Shown piece after piece: positions 31,978 to 43,054 of a stretch of 64,000 nucleotides of DNA. The notes under the pieces were generated by a model. That model was not told where the DNA came from. It saw only the letters and a program-made list of their open reading frames with translations, and ran no database searches. Position 1 is the stretch's first letter. The number at the start of each line of letters is the position of its first letter. The DNA is from Branchipolynoe longqiensis (lineage: Eukaryota; Annelida; Polychaeta; Phyllodocida; Polynoidae). The position numbers and the translations under genes were made by a program. Location of the stretch: NCBI GenBank assembly GCA_030323885.1, contig CM059188.1, positions 117,527,974 to 117,591,973 of the forward strand, written 5' to 3'.

Positions 31978-32066
31978 GCTCCACATTGCAGCACTAGAAG
32001 GTCGATTTGACATCTTGCGCCTTTTCCATGAAAGAGATGTGGACCTCACCACATTGGACTTTCGCG
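31978..32066 (+). CDS. Ankyrin-repeat exon of the same RAI14/UACA-like gene
   Basis: This 89-nt exon has a strong acceptor (TTTTCTTCTTGTAG ending at 31977) and a donor GTAGGT at 32067. Its first base completes the Ala codon split at 29712, giving A-LHIAALEG. That is the classic ankyrin helix pattern (LHxAAxxG), followed by a second helix (DILRLFHERDVDLTTLD) and a closing FRG that is split into the next exon. The phases fit both neighbours exactly, which a chance ORF would not do. It is spaced 2.3 kb from the preceding exon, and the intron holds SINE fragments and a minisatellite-bearing inverted-repeat element. Confidence 0.87.
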
Positions 32067-32585
32067 GTAGGTTATGACGCATTATGTCTACCACAGTATC
32101 GAGTGGAATATATATTATTCATGTTAGTTAGTAGTGGTGATTACTTAACGCCGTGTCAGAAGTAAAGGCCATAATCACGGTGAGAAGTGTTCAAATCTTA
32201 TTCTGTCGTATTATTATCGGGTCATCGCTTTTACACAGAATCTAAAAGTACACAATCAACTATGTGTTGAGAGACACTTTTGAAATTAAAAGCTCACAAT
32301 TACAAAAAAAATTTCAGTCGGGTAAAATTTTAGATAAAAGTTGAAGATATTGTTCTTTCTGAATTGGTGAAAATTTATTGAATGAATTATATATGGTGCC
32401 ATGGCGGTCCTTAGCCGTTCCTGTGCTCGAGTTGGCCACCTATCATCACACTTCATCATTTACAATAACAAGGCGGCTTTTCTTAGGGCTTTCCTGCTAG
32501 ATATCTATATAAAACATGTTAAGCCACTGGCGTAATGAAACTGACAATGTTTACTTGCAATGGACGATTTTCTCCACCAACCAGG

Positions 32586-32915
32586 TACCAGGCGCGGTGG
32601 CCGAATTGGTAGAGTGCAGGCCTCCCGTGCGGGAGATCGAGAGTTCAGTCCAGTCGAGTCAAACCAATGACTTACAAAATTTATACTTGTCGCTTCCTAG
32701 CTTGGCACTCGGCATTAATAGGATAGGGCAAGGACTGGTTAGCTCAGTGTCAGGATAATGTAACTGAATGGGTCATGGTGCTGGTGGCCTGATTTCCCAG
32801 TGGGGCAGCACTATAACGTCACCATGATTGCTTACTGTCACAAGTCAGTACCCATCCTGATATGACCTTAGATGTTGCGAGGATGTAAAACTCCAACAAC
32901 CAACCAATCCCCCAA
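32586..32915 (+). mobile_element. SINE A
   Basis: CAGGCGCGGTGGCCGAATTG through GATGTAAAACTCCAACAACC. Confidence 0.87.
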
Positions 32916-33097
32916 ACCAGGTGGGGATGGCCACCATTCCGATGATCAAACCATTTTTTTTCACAGAAGCTGCGACATACCCGTACTATTTAATGCCCCT
33001 TTCAATATAAAATTGATAAACTAACTGGAGAGCAAAGCAATAACTTCTATTTGACAGAAAGCAACTAAAAATGGATTTGTTGGTTTTTGCACCTGAA

Positions 33098-33402
33098 CAT
33101 CGTGTTCTCTGTGGCGGAGTGGTTAGAGTGTCTGACTTTTTTCTAGGTCGGACTCCTAATCTGAAGGTCGGTGGTTCGATTCCCCATGCCCCCCACCTCT
33201 GCCAATTTGGATTTCCACCGCTGTGTATAACTTACAGCGTCATCAAAGGCCAGTTGCTCTCATACCATGTCTATGTGGTGTGGGAGGTTAAAAATCCCTT
33301 GGGTCGGTAAAAGTGTAGGCTCGGGCTTTCTATCGACAAACTGTCTAATGGTGAAAACAAGTCTAGTCAGACTTATCCATAATAGGCAGTATAAATCTTC
33401 AA
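33098..33402 (+). mobile_element. SINE C
   Basis: GTGGCGGAGTGGTTAGAGTG, GTCGGTGGTTCGATTCC, AGGCAGTATAAATCTTC plus A-rich tail. Confidence 0.88.
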
Positions 33403-33557
33403 AAAAAAAACAAGAAAAAAAACCCCTTCGTCTAGAGCAACAAACCCGATGTGAGGGCAGTGGAAAGGAAATATGTCAATTGCGATCTACCCTGCTAATT
33501 AATGGAATGTTAAATATATATATTTATGATGCATAGGTGTCAACCCCCAAGAATGAA

Positions 33558-33855
33558 AACCGTAGTCTAAGATTGTGAAAACCATAGTCTTTACAGCCAA
33601 AAAGTAATACTTGACAGGTATGGATATATATTGATATGTATATTTGTAAAAAAAAAAAATATTAAAAAAAAATAAAAAAGTTACATTCATATAATGTCAG
33701 TGGTAAGAAAATAACAATCCAAAATAATTATTTTACAAATTGAGATTTCAACTACGCTGAAAACCGTATGGTTTTGCTCACCTACTGCCGTAGTTGTAAT
33801 CTTACGTGTAAAACCATAGTCTTTACGGCCAAAACATAGTACTTGACAGGTATGA
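33558..33855 (+). repeat. Pair of ~65-bp direct repeats
   Basis: AACCATAGTCTTTACAGCCA ... ACTTGACAGGTATG near 33580-33622 recurs near 33812-33855, separated by A-rich sequence. Function unknown. Confidence 0.55.
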
Positions 33856-34118
33856 TGATGTATAAGTATTATGGAAATATAAAAGCGCGGAAGGGAATTC
33901 ATTTATTATATTCTTATTGTTACATACATTTGCTGCCGATACCTGCAGCCTACTACACTGCTGGGACTGGTGGCGCCACCACCGTCTCACTTCGTCCTTG
34001 GTGGCACGCCATATGTTCACTCACGCCGGATATATATCTATATTTATATCTATATTTATTTATTTATTTATGCACACACGCCTAACACATTGTAACAGGT
34101 TTCTGACTCTACTTGTAG

Positions 34119-34183
34119 GTAAAACACCTTTGCTCTGTGCGTGTAACGGCGGCCATCTTGAAGTCATGAAATACCTTCTTGCG
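34119..34183 (+). CDS. Ankyrin-repeat exon of the same RAI14/UACA-like gene
   Basis: This 65-nt exon starts after the acceptor CTTGTAG (ending 34118) and ends at donor GTGAGT (34184). Its first two bases finish the Gly codon begun at 32066, and it ends in phase 0. The peptide KTPLLCACNGGHLEVMKYLLA is an ankyrin repeat (TPLxxAxxxGHxxVxxxLL). I could not find the following exon downstream on the + strand, and the contig ends at the 35689 gap. A pogo-like MITE starts 22 bases after the donor. Confidence 0.87.
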
Positions 34184-34205
34184 GTGAGTTTTACTATTAT
34201 ATATA

Positions 34206-34377
34206 CAGTAAAACCTCTCTAACCGACCGCAGATCGACCACTCCCCTATATCGAACGCTTTATTTGGGTCCTAACAATACCATTGTAACCATATTCTAAC
34301 TCCCTCAACCGACCACCTCGCTAAATGGACCACTTAAAGCCGGTCCCAAGGATGGTCGATTTAGAGAGGTTTTACTG
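34206..34377. mobile_element. Pogo/Tigger-like MITE
   Basis: CAGTAAAACCTCTCTAACCG mirrored by TTTAGAGAGGTTTTACTG, flanked by TA. Same family as 24867. It begins 22 bp after the exon at 34183. Confidence 0.87.
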
Positions 34378-34406
34378 TAATGCAAGTCTAAATCAGTGTC
34401 TGCTAA

Positions 34407-35242
34407 AGGGGCTGTCACATTAGGGTTTTTTGTGGGAGCGTACGGCGGCGTAAGCGCGTTACGTCATATACGTCGGTATACGCCGCCATACGCTATGCAT
34501 ACGCCGTCATATGCCGTCATACGCCGTCATACGCCAATCCTCCAACAAGCCTGTTTCCTTGCTCAAAATTTTCAGCGTATGGCAGCGTATGGATCATACG
34601 CTGCTCATACGCTAGGCATACGCTATGCATACGCCGGCATAGGTTACGCATAGGTTAGGGGTACGTCGGCATAGGTTGGGCGTACGCTGGATTGACACCC
34701 GCCGGGTGTCTCTTGCGTACCCCCAACGTTCTGTAAAAGTGGTGTCACACTATGGCGTATGGCTTTAGCGTATGGATTTTCGACCCATACGCTGTCATAC
34801 GCCGTCATACGCTTCGCATACGCTATGCATATGCTATGCATATGCCGTCATATGCGCATCCATCCAAACAAAATTTCAGCATGCTAACAAATTGTCGGCG
34901 TATGGCGGCGTATGGCTCATACGCTGCTCATACGCTCGACGTACGCTATGCGTACGCCGACATAGGTTACGCATAGGTTGGGCATACGCTGAACTTGTCA
35001 ATCACAACCGTCAAACCTCATCACAGTACGCTGCGCATAGGTCGGGATACGCTTTGAATACGCCGCCATAGGCTAGGGGTAGGTTAGGCATAGGTTAGGC
35101 ATATGCTGGGCATATGCTTCAGATGCCGCTGGGACCTCGTGCGTAGCGTATGACGGCGTATGACGGCGTATGACGGTGTATGGGTCGAAAACCGCATAAG
35201 CCGGCATACGCTAACGCCATACGCCGTAATGTGACAGGGCCT
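34407..35242. mobile_element. TACGCCGTCA-family inverted-repeat element, apparently a dimer
   Basis: Ends AGGGGCTGTCACATTA and TAATGTGACAGGGCCT. The whole inside is variants of CATACGCCGTCATACGC / GCGTATGGCGGCGTATG. A second internal left end (TGGTGTCACACTATGGCG, ~34741) starts a second copy of the same succession of words, so two related halves lie head to tail. Flanks TAA/TGA are only approximate TSDs. Confidence 0.8.
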
Positions 35243-35334
35243 TGAGCCCAGCATCTCCCCATCCACCCCCACCACATGTAGTGCACCACACCACCACACC
35301 ACATCACCACATCATCACATCACCACGACAAACC

Positions 35335-35665
35335 GGACGCGGTGGCCGAATCGGTAGAGTGCAGGCTTTCCGTGCGGAAGGTCGAGAGTTTGAATCCCAG
35401 CCGAGTCAAACCAATGACTCATAAAATTAATACTTGTCGCTACCTAGTCTGGCGCTCGGCATTAATAGGATAGGAAAAGGACTGGTTAGCACGGATTCAG
35501 GATAATGTGACTGTGTGGGATATCAGGTCATGGTGGTGGGAGACTGGCCTCCCAGTGGGGCAGCACTATAAAGTCGCCATGGGTGCATGTCGTCGGTACC
35601 CATCCTGATATGTGTTTAGATGTTGCTAGGGGGTAAATCAACAATAAACAAACACAAAACACTAC
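35335..35665 (+). mobile_element. SINE A
   Basis: GGACGCGGTGGCCGAATCGG, core, and an end with AACAATAAACAAAC. Confidence 0.85.
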
Positions 35666-35688
35666 ACCACACCACCACCACCGCCAAG

Positions 35689-36188
35689 NNNNNNNNNNNN
35701 NNNNNNNNNNNNNNNNNNNNNNNNNNNNNNNNNNNNNNNNNNNNNNNNNNNNNNNNNNNNNNNNNNNNNNNNNNNNNNNNNNNNNNNNNNNNNNNNNNNN
35801 NNNNNNNNNNNNNNNNNNNNNNNNNNNNNNNNNNNNNNNNNNNNNNNNNNNNNNNNNNNNNNNNNNNNNNNNNNNNNNNNNNNNNNNNNNNNNNNNNNNN
35901 NNNNNNNNNNNNNNNNNNNNNNNNNNNNNNNNNNNNNNNNNNNNNNNNNNNNNNNNNNNNNNNNNNNNNNNNNNNNNNNNNNNNNNNNNNNNNNNNNNNN
36001 NNNNNNNNNNNNNNNNNNNNNNNNNNNNNNNNNNNNNNNNNNNNNNNNNNNNNNNNNNNNNNNNNNNNNNNNNNNNNNNNNNNNNNNNNNNNNNNNNNNN
36101 NNNNNNNNNNNNNNNNNNNNNNNNNNNNNNNNNNNNNNNNNNNNNNNNNNNNNNNNNNNNNNNNNNNNNNNNNNNNNNNNNNNNNNNN
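35689..36188. other. Assembly gap, 500 N
   Basis: Exactly 500 N; flanked by a (CCACCA) tract and, on the right, the 3' end of a SINE A. Confidence 0.99.
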
Positions 36189-36360
36189 CACTGTCAAAAG
36201 TCAGTGCCAGTCCTGATATAACCTTAGATGTTGCCAGGACATAAAACTCAAACAACCAACCATCTATTGAAAGGAAGCCACGTCAGTGAGTATTACATAC
36301 ATTGATCCTGATATGACCCTAAATGTTGCCAGGATGTAAAACTCCATCAACCAACCAACC
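36189..36360 (+). mobile_element. Two SINE A 3' ends
   Basis: CACTGTCAAAAGTCAGTGCC ... GACATAAAACTCAAACAACC (36189-36258, truncated by the gap), and a second end at 36305-36360 (CTGATATGACCCTAAATGTT). Confidence 0.75.
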
Positions 36361-36500
36361 ACAACATACATTGAATATACGCAGAGTATGTAATTACACC
36401 TGAAATTCAGGAATGTTGTGTGTAACGCACAGGCAGAATGCAAATTATATACTAATTATCCGCAGGTATGCGGTTGTTACCCTCATTACGCAGAGTGTTC

Positions 36501-36912
36501 AGGCCCTGTCACACTTTACCGGATTGAGGAAACGGATTGAAACAGACAAAAATATTCTAATCCGGTGTGATTCAGACTTGAAACGGTCGGTAACGGACAG
36601 GTAACAGACGGTAACGGTTGACAATGTATCTAACGATCAACGGATAATTCAGTATACAAAAAGAACTATAATGAATGGCCTCGGATGTGTAATGGAAATG
36701 GAACGGACAGTTAATGGATGGTAACAGATAATAACCGAAAACGTCAGTCCGGCGCAATCCATTACAATTTTTGTGCATTCTCAAAACTTGTAACGGATCA
36801 GGCCGGATATCAATGGATATGCAATTGACACAAACCGGACTTTGCATGGATATCAACGGACTTTGTTCTGTTTCAATCCGTTTCCTCAATCCGGTAAAGT
36901 GTGACAGGGCCT
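36501..36912. mobile_element. AACGGACAG-family inverted-repeat element with 46-bp perfect TIR
   Basis: AGGCCCTGTCACACTTTACC begins a TIR identical over 46 bp at both ends. The inside is GGTAACGGACAGGTAACAGA-like words plus CCGGA words in reverse. Flanks are TTC/TAA, so the TSD is not perfect (TTCA/TTAA would be an alternative reading). Confidence 0.87.
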
Positions 36913-37016
36913 TAAGTAGTCATAGTAGCAGTGGCAGTAGTGGTAGTAATTTAGCTACCATTGCGGTAAAATAAGCAATGCCACTGCACAGTGGCTGTTA
37001 CAGGAGTACTAGATAA

Positions 37017-37354
37017 GTGTGTTTGTGGGGGTTTTATGTCCTAGCAATATCTATGGTCATATCAGGATGGGTAACGACTTGTGACAGTGTGCACTCATGG
37101 TGACTTTATAGTGCTACCCCACTGGGAGATCAGCTTCCGGCACAATGACGCGATACCCCACCCCACTCAGTCACATTATCCTAATACTGAGATAACCAGT
37201 CCTTGCCCTATCCTAGTAATGGCTAGCGTCAGGCTAGGTAGTGACAAGTATCAATTTGATAAGTCATTGGTTTGACTCGGCGAGGAATCGAACTCCCGAC
37301 CTATCGCACGTGAGGCATACGCTCTACCGATTCGGCCACCACGTCTGGTAGTGT
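37017..37354 (-). mobile_element. SINE A with 12-bp TSD
   Basis: Full minus-strand copy. AGTACTAGATAA occurs at 37005-37016 and 37355-37366. Confidence 0.9.
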
Positions 37355-37366
37355 AGTACTAGATAA

Positions 37367-37893
37367 AAGATTCACCCCTATCCAGAGTAAGTGGTGAATG
37401 ACAACCATGTTTAAATCCGAGCAAAAACTACTCCAGTATGAATTACCTGTGGAGGTGGTGGCTCCAGTGCGTAGTGCTTATCTGTCTTGGCTTAAAGTTG
37501 AGTAATTGGTAGCGAATGCAAAAAAAACAACAACAAAAAAAAAAAAAGATGGTGGCCACAGAAAGCTCTCAATTCGACTATTAAAGTCTATTAATCCACA
37601 CGATTTCATCAGTTAATAGTTATTCACCATAAAAGGAGCAGGATGTGTTAGATAAGTATTTGAACAATATATTTAGCACATTAGATTGCAAAGTCACGTG
37701 GTTATTTTCTATAAGCCAGCATTTCCGACATTTTTTCTTGTGAGTTGCTTCGCAGCGCTGTGACAAGAGACAGGAGTGACTACAGTAACATTAACTAGTA
37801 GTACCTGCCTTCACCGACCCCTGTGATCAGCGAACGCTGGGCTGACATGTGAACAATCTTTCAATGTATAGGAGGGCGTGGACATCTGGGTAC
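37367..37893. other. Non-coding, nothing recognised
   Basis: Includes an A-rich tract near 37520-37550 but no gene or known family. Confidence 0.6.
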
Positions 37894-37896
37894 TTA

Positions 37897-38678
37897 AGCC
37901 CCAGTCATACCTACCCGGACGAGCCCCGGATTTTTAGCCGGACCACCCTCGGACCAGTCGCCCGGACAGCCCCGATAAAATCGCTATTTTGGTCGTGTTT
38001 GGCCTCGCGGTCACACGTACCCGGATGAGCCACGGACGAGTCCCGGACCAGAGGCCAGATCACCCCAGACTGAGCCAGACCGCCCCCAGACTAGTCCCGG
38101 ATCGTTCCCAGACAACCCCGGACGACCCTGGATCGACACCGGACCACCCCCGATAGACCCCGGACTGCCCCCGGTGTTTCCACGGATTGTACCCAGACAG
38201 GGCCGGAGAGGCCCCGGACTACCCCGGTTCACTCCAGGACTGCCCGGACCACCCCCGGACAGCTGTGAGTATAAAAGACCACGCGGCGCTGGAGGGCACA
38301 TTTCCAAATCCAGTGATCGGGGAGTGATCCAGGGTAAACCGGGCAGTCCGTGGCTGATCTGTGGCCATCCGGCGTGTCTGGGTGTTATCCGGGTGAGGTC
38401 CATGGCTACATCGGGGCTAGTCCGGGTTAAACCGTGGCTCATCCGGGGCGATTCAGTCCCGGACTGGCCTGGACACGGCACAGACTACTCCCGGTCCACC
38501 CCCGGACTACCCGGACCACCCCCGGACGATGCCGGATCGCAAAACATTTTAAAACATCCGGGGCGGACCCCGGACGAGGCCCGACCAGCCACGGATCACC
38601 AAGGACCAGCCACAGATGAGCCACGGACCATGCCGGATCATGGTCCGGCCCATGATCCGGGTAGGTGTGACTGGGGCT
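37897..38678. mobile_element. CCCGGACCAC-family inverted-repeat element
   Basis: AGCCCCAGTCATACCTACCC (then GGA) mirrored with one mismatch; perfect TTA TSD (37894-37896, 38679-38681). The inside is CCCCCGGAC / GTCCGGGG words in both orientations. Frames of up to 180 codons are artefacts of this word. Confidence 0.87.
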
Positions 38679-38732
38679 TTAGCGCATCGCGCCCTAACAA
38701 CTATTCGAGGCGGTGAAAACAATGACAGTCAC

Positions 38733-39085
38733 AGCATTGAAGTGAATGTAAATAAAACAAAAAGCACAAATCTATTCACTGCTACGAGTACGATCTAATT
38801 CTGTTATTTAGAACCATAAATATTCACTCGGGAGTTGAAATAATGTCATTGAGGAGTATAACTTACTCAATAAGAGAAATTCGATCAAATTAAAACCCAA
38901 ATCCAAGCGATATTAAGGCCGTCGCATCGGTGGCGTTATTGCGAATGTAAATAAAAACAAAAGGCACAAATCTATTCACTGCTACGATCTAATTCTGTTG
39001 AAATAATGTTATTTAGGAGCATAACTTACTCAATAAGTGAAATTCAGTGCTATTGCGAATGTAAATAAAACAAAAAGCACTGCGG
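38733..39085 (+). repeat. Tandem repeat, three degenerate units
   Basis: GCGAATGTAAATAAAACAAA or a variant occurs near 38742, 38942 and 39054, followed each time by AAGGCACAAATCTATTCACT-like sequence in the first two. Confidence 0.65.
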
Positions 39086-39139
39086 TCACTGTTTGTTTTC
39101 ATCGTGTCAACCGGAAGTGACGTGAAGGCGCGCCCTCCT

Positions 39140-39614
39140 GGGGCGTAATTGATTAATCAACTCGGGTCACCCGAGCCACTTTTTGGGGCATGCGCACATC
39201 CTACAGACTCGGGTCGAATAATCGAATGTGCTTTTCCACGTTTGGGGTGGACAAAATGGTGGCTTAATCCAAAACCTTTTTTTTTTTATTAATAACCGAT
39301 AAAACTACAGCAAAATAGGATTTAAAGTATTTTATGATGGCATAGTTTGGTTATATTTCCATGTCATTAATCTAGGTTATTAAAAAAAAAAAACATGTAT
39401 GACTGGTACTTTTGTCTGTTATCCTGCAGGACGGTACCGGCGCAAATGTGACGTCATCGCTCGTAGCCAACCCCAGCCAAGGGTAGGGTTACTGGGGTCG
39501 GCTCGTTTTGCACACGGCACGTGTATTTGTCGACTCTACTCGCGGTGTTCGATTTGAAATTCTGACGACTCGGGTGACCCGAGTCGCCCGGGTCGTGTTA
39601 ATCGATTACGGCCC
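39140..39614. mobile_element. TIR element with 15-bp palindromes at both ends
   Basis: GGGGCGTAATTGATTAAT and the mirror of ATTAATCGATTACGGCCC, each followed inward by CTCGGGTCACCCGAG or CTCGGGTGACCCGAG. About 475 bp, non-coding; no clear TSD. Confidence 0.65.
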
Positions 39615-39707
39615 TATGGACTGTTCTGGTCTCAGTTGACTGTCCCTCCAACGACAGGACACCAGCTATGTAAGGACAACATTGGTCCATATGCAGAGTT
39701 GTCCTTT

Positions 39708-40074
39708 GAGGTTGGTTGGTTGTTGGAGTTTTACAAGCTGACAACAACTAAGGTCATATCAGGACAGGTACCGACTTGTGACAGTGCACACTCATGGCGA
39801 CTTTATAGTGCTAGGCCACTGGGAGACCAGGCCGCCAGCACTATCACCTGATATCCTACTCAGTCACATTATCCTGACACTGAACCAACCAGTTCATGAC
39901 CTATCCTAATGATGTCAAGTGCCAGGCTAGGAAGCGACAAGTACCAAAGTTATTAGTTTGACTCGACCAGGGTTCAAGCCCGTGGGTTCGAATACCACAA
40001 TCTACCAAAACGTGCCTTTGATTGGTTGGTTGTTGGAGATTTATGCCCTGGCAACATCTAAAGTCATATCAGGG
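39708..40074 (-). mobile_element. SINE A plus a nested 53-bp SINE A 3' end
   Basis: A full minus copy (39708-40016) is followed by a 5'-truncated insertion (40022-40074) bracketed by CGTGCCTTTGA (40011-40021, 40075-40085). Confidence 0.8.
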
Positions 40075-40269
40075 CGTGCCTTTGAGGAAGGGGAGCCTAG
40101 TTTTGTGCTGTGCTGTGTGCTCAGAATTCTTTAAATACCTGGACATCAGGCATTCACATGACATGCAATGTTGATGTTATGCAAGCAGTAATGCACATTC
40201 CCAGACTATTGAGGTCATACAGATGATAAATGGCCTTGAAAAAATGTGGAACAATTTCGAATTTGATCA

Positions 40270-40545
40270 TACACAAACTTGTGGTGTTCTCTGTTGTGGA
40301 GTGGTTAGAGTGTCTGCCTTTTTTCTAGGTCGGACTCCTAATCTGAAGGTCAGTGGTTCGATTCCATGTGCCCCCACCTCTACCAATTTGGATTTCCACT
40401 GCTCTCATACCATGTCTATGTGGTGTAGGAGGTTAAAAATCCCTTGGGTCGGTAAAAGTGTAGGCTCGGGTTTCTATCGACAAACTGTCTAATGGTGAAA
40501 ACAAGTCTATTCAGACTTATCCACGATAGGCAGTATAAATCTTCC
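40270..40545 (+). mobile_element. SINE C, internal deletion
   Basis: GTGGAGTGGTTAGAGTGTCT, TCAGTGGTTCGATTCC, then a jump from the CCACTGC stretch to CTCTCATACC, omitting about 35 bp present in other copies. Confidence 0.85.
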
Positions 40546-40604
40546 AAGATAAAACACAAAAAAACGCATAATACATTTATTAGCTCATTATTTCGAATGC
40601 ACTT

Positions 40605-41110
40605 AAATTTGCATAGTCTAATGACAGGGCCAATTTAAAAAAAAAATTAAATCCTTAGCTAGAGCTTATCCTACATATCCTACTGCTACTACTAACTTAG
40701 ATACCGTTAAGCGTGTTTTATTTAACGATGCCTCTAGCGCACATTGATTTTTATCATCAGCTATTGGACGTCAAACACATGGTCATTCTGACATATTTCT
40801 CTGAAGGAAACCTTCTGCTGCCACATTGGCTACTCTTTCCAATAAGCAGCAAGGGGCCTGTTATATGCCCTTTCCCACAGACAGGACAGCACATACAACA
40901 ACCTTTGATGAACCATAATAGAATTCAGAAGTAAGAGGCTCTATTAAATTGACTTAGGATCCCCTTCTATGCAGCACAAACACACACATAAAATGTCGCT
41001 TAATAAGTGTATCAGTATCTAAGTTGGATGTATGTAGAATCAAATGTCGCGAAGTGTTTTGGCTTATAGAATGTAATAAATACCTTCACCAGCCTAGGCA
41101 GCTTTAAGCA
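40605..41110. mobile_element. Two MITE-1 fragments around a SINE D
   Basis: A left-end fragment (40605-40700) and a minus-strand fragment (40925-41110, TAGAGGCTCTATTAAATTGA reversed) flank the SINE D at 40703-40920. Confidence 0.5.
40703..40920 (-). mobile_element. SINE D
   Basis: GTGTTTTATTTAACGATGCC, TATTGGACGTCAAACACATG, CCAATAAGCAGCAAGGGGCC, CAGACAGGACAGCACATACA. Confidence 0.82.
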
Positions 41111-41369
41111 AAATGGTTAGAATGAAATCTTCCACCACTAAGGGTAAGTGGATGTGATTTTATGTCCTGGCAATATTTTAAATTATATCAGAGTAGGTAC
41201 CAAATTGTCAGTTTGCCGCACCAAGAAATTCACTGCTAAGCGTATGAATAAAATCTTACAAAGGCATGACACTTATGCACGCCATACGTCGCATAACGCA
41301 TGACGTACATCGCATGCATTTTGTGACTGCTTCGCCAGGGGTAATTTTGACCCTGATTGCAACTTTATT

Positions 41370-43026
41370 ATGCGCGGCGCCATATTTGGCTTTAAAGTAA
41401 TTAATCCAACTTGTACCGCAAACTACTCTGTTAGCCATCCACCCCGCTCCAATTGTGAAACAAAGAACTTTATTGATGATAAGCTTAGATCAGAGCTCAC
41501 CGCGGGCTATATAAGCTACGCCGATGTAGCTCCCGTATGTACTCATAACATCTTTGCAGTCCCTAAATCTGTTGCGGCTGGCTATAGAATAATTGTTGAT
41601 TGTAGTAAGCCGACCGACATTTCAGTAAATAACTTTGTCTATGACATTACACAGAAATTCTCATACCAAGGTGTTGATGATCTTGTCAAAATGATGATCC
41701 AAGGCGAGTTCATTGCCTCTGTAGATATTAAGGACGCCTACAGGGCGATTTCTATACACCCAACCGACCGGCCTCGCCAGGCCTTATCTTGGAACTTCGG
41801 TGAGGGAACAACAATTTTCTTTGACAATCGTCTGTGTATGGGCCTCTCCTCGAGTCCCTTCATCTTCAGTAGAATCTCTGACTTCATTGTACGTTGTGCT
41901 CGCAGGGATGGGGTCCTTCGCACTGTTAATTAGCTTGACGATTTCGCTGTTCTCGGCACTGACTTCGAGGACTGCCTTCAGAATCAGCTATTAATAATGA
42001 AAGTTTTACGCCGTCTAGGCTTCTAATTGAGTTACTCTAAACTGCCTGCTCAAGCCCAATGCCTAAGGTTCTTGGGGATAGATATAGACACTGTAAACTT
42101 GCAACTCAGACTCCCTGTGGACAAGATTGTTAAGCTAAAACATGTGCTGCGTCTCTTCCTGGGCCGAAAGAAGGCATCCCGCAGGGAACTCGAACGCTTG
42201 GATGGACGCTTGGCACACTGCTCGACGGTCGTCCAGGGTGGGCGCTCCTTTTCCACCAGGGTCTACGACGCTATTCGCCAGCTGAAAAAAAACATATTAT
42301 AAATTAAGGCTAAATAATGAGTTGAGCTGGTGGCTCACTTTTGTGGATTCCTTCAATGGTTTTGCTAGAATGCTGGGCGTCCACGCCACTACCCTTTCAG
42401 TTTATAGTGATGCATCTAACTGGGGCTTCGGACGACTGGTTGGTGGGTAGTTTTGTTGGCAAGCGTGGGCCACGTTTGTATGTGTGCTGCCCTTCTGCTT
42501 GCTTTCAGGGCTCTATTGCGCAAGTGCCAGATCACCGCCTCTGAATCGGTCTTGCTGCGCTCAGATTTCGCCTTTTATAACTGGGGTATGGTGGTAAAAG
42601 TTCGCCACTCAAAGACGATTCAATTCTCTGAGCGTGAGCTCCTCATACCCGTGGCATGTGTGCCGAACACTGAATTGTGTGCTGTATTCTGGGTAAAAAA
42701 GCACTTTGCCCAGGCTAAGGTGGGCCCCAGTGAACCAACATTCCAGGTCCCTTCTGGGCCCAGTGGCTATGCTCCACTACCCAACTCTGCACTCGACCAT
42801 TAAGCATTTCGCCTCCTTGGCGGGTCTTGCCAGAGACAATTTTTCATGCCACTCACTTCGGCGAGGTGGCTGTACTTATTTGGCTTTACAAGGAGTTTCG
42901 ATCGACGAAATTAGGACCAGGGGACACTGGCCCTCAGATGCTATTTACAAACACATATCCCGCCCCCTGTCTGATCGGATCATCGCTGACATGCGGGTGG
43001 CTGCAGCCCTTTCAGCTGCCACTTAA
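41370..43026 (+). pseudogene. DIRS-like retrotransposon: RT, RNase H remnant and tyrosine recombinase
   Basis: RT spans about 41370-42300: FAVPKSVAAGYRIIVDCSKP, SVDIKDAYRAISIHPTDRPR, MGLSSSPFIFSR and LDDFAVLG, with the first catalytic Asp in VDIKDAY and the Asp pair in LDD. A TAG stop (41932-41934) sits directly before LDD where family members have a Tyr or similar residue, and a TAA follows near 42026. RNase H begins (LSVYSDASNWGFG, about 42396) but is cut short near 42470, joining abruptly to recombinase sequence. The recombinase C-terminus has HSLRRGG, GHWPSDAIYKHI (to 43024). It is therefore dead and internally deleted. Such elements encode a recombinase instead of a DDE integrase. Confidence 0.88.
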
Positions 43027-43054
43027 CTCTGTCTGGGTGGGTCCCTGGGACTTG

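Noticed and set aside
36501..36912. TTAA-type TSD (piggyBac/Kolobok) for the mosaic elements
   Set aside because: TTAA would require a mutated copy in nearly every element, whereas 3-bp TTA/TAA is perfect in six; still not excluded for this one and for 34407.
38011..38716. 180- and 156-codon Gly/Pro/Arg-rich frames
   Set aside because: Produced by the CCCGGACCAC word of an inverted-repeat element; frames open on both strands simultaneously.
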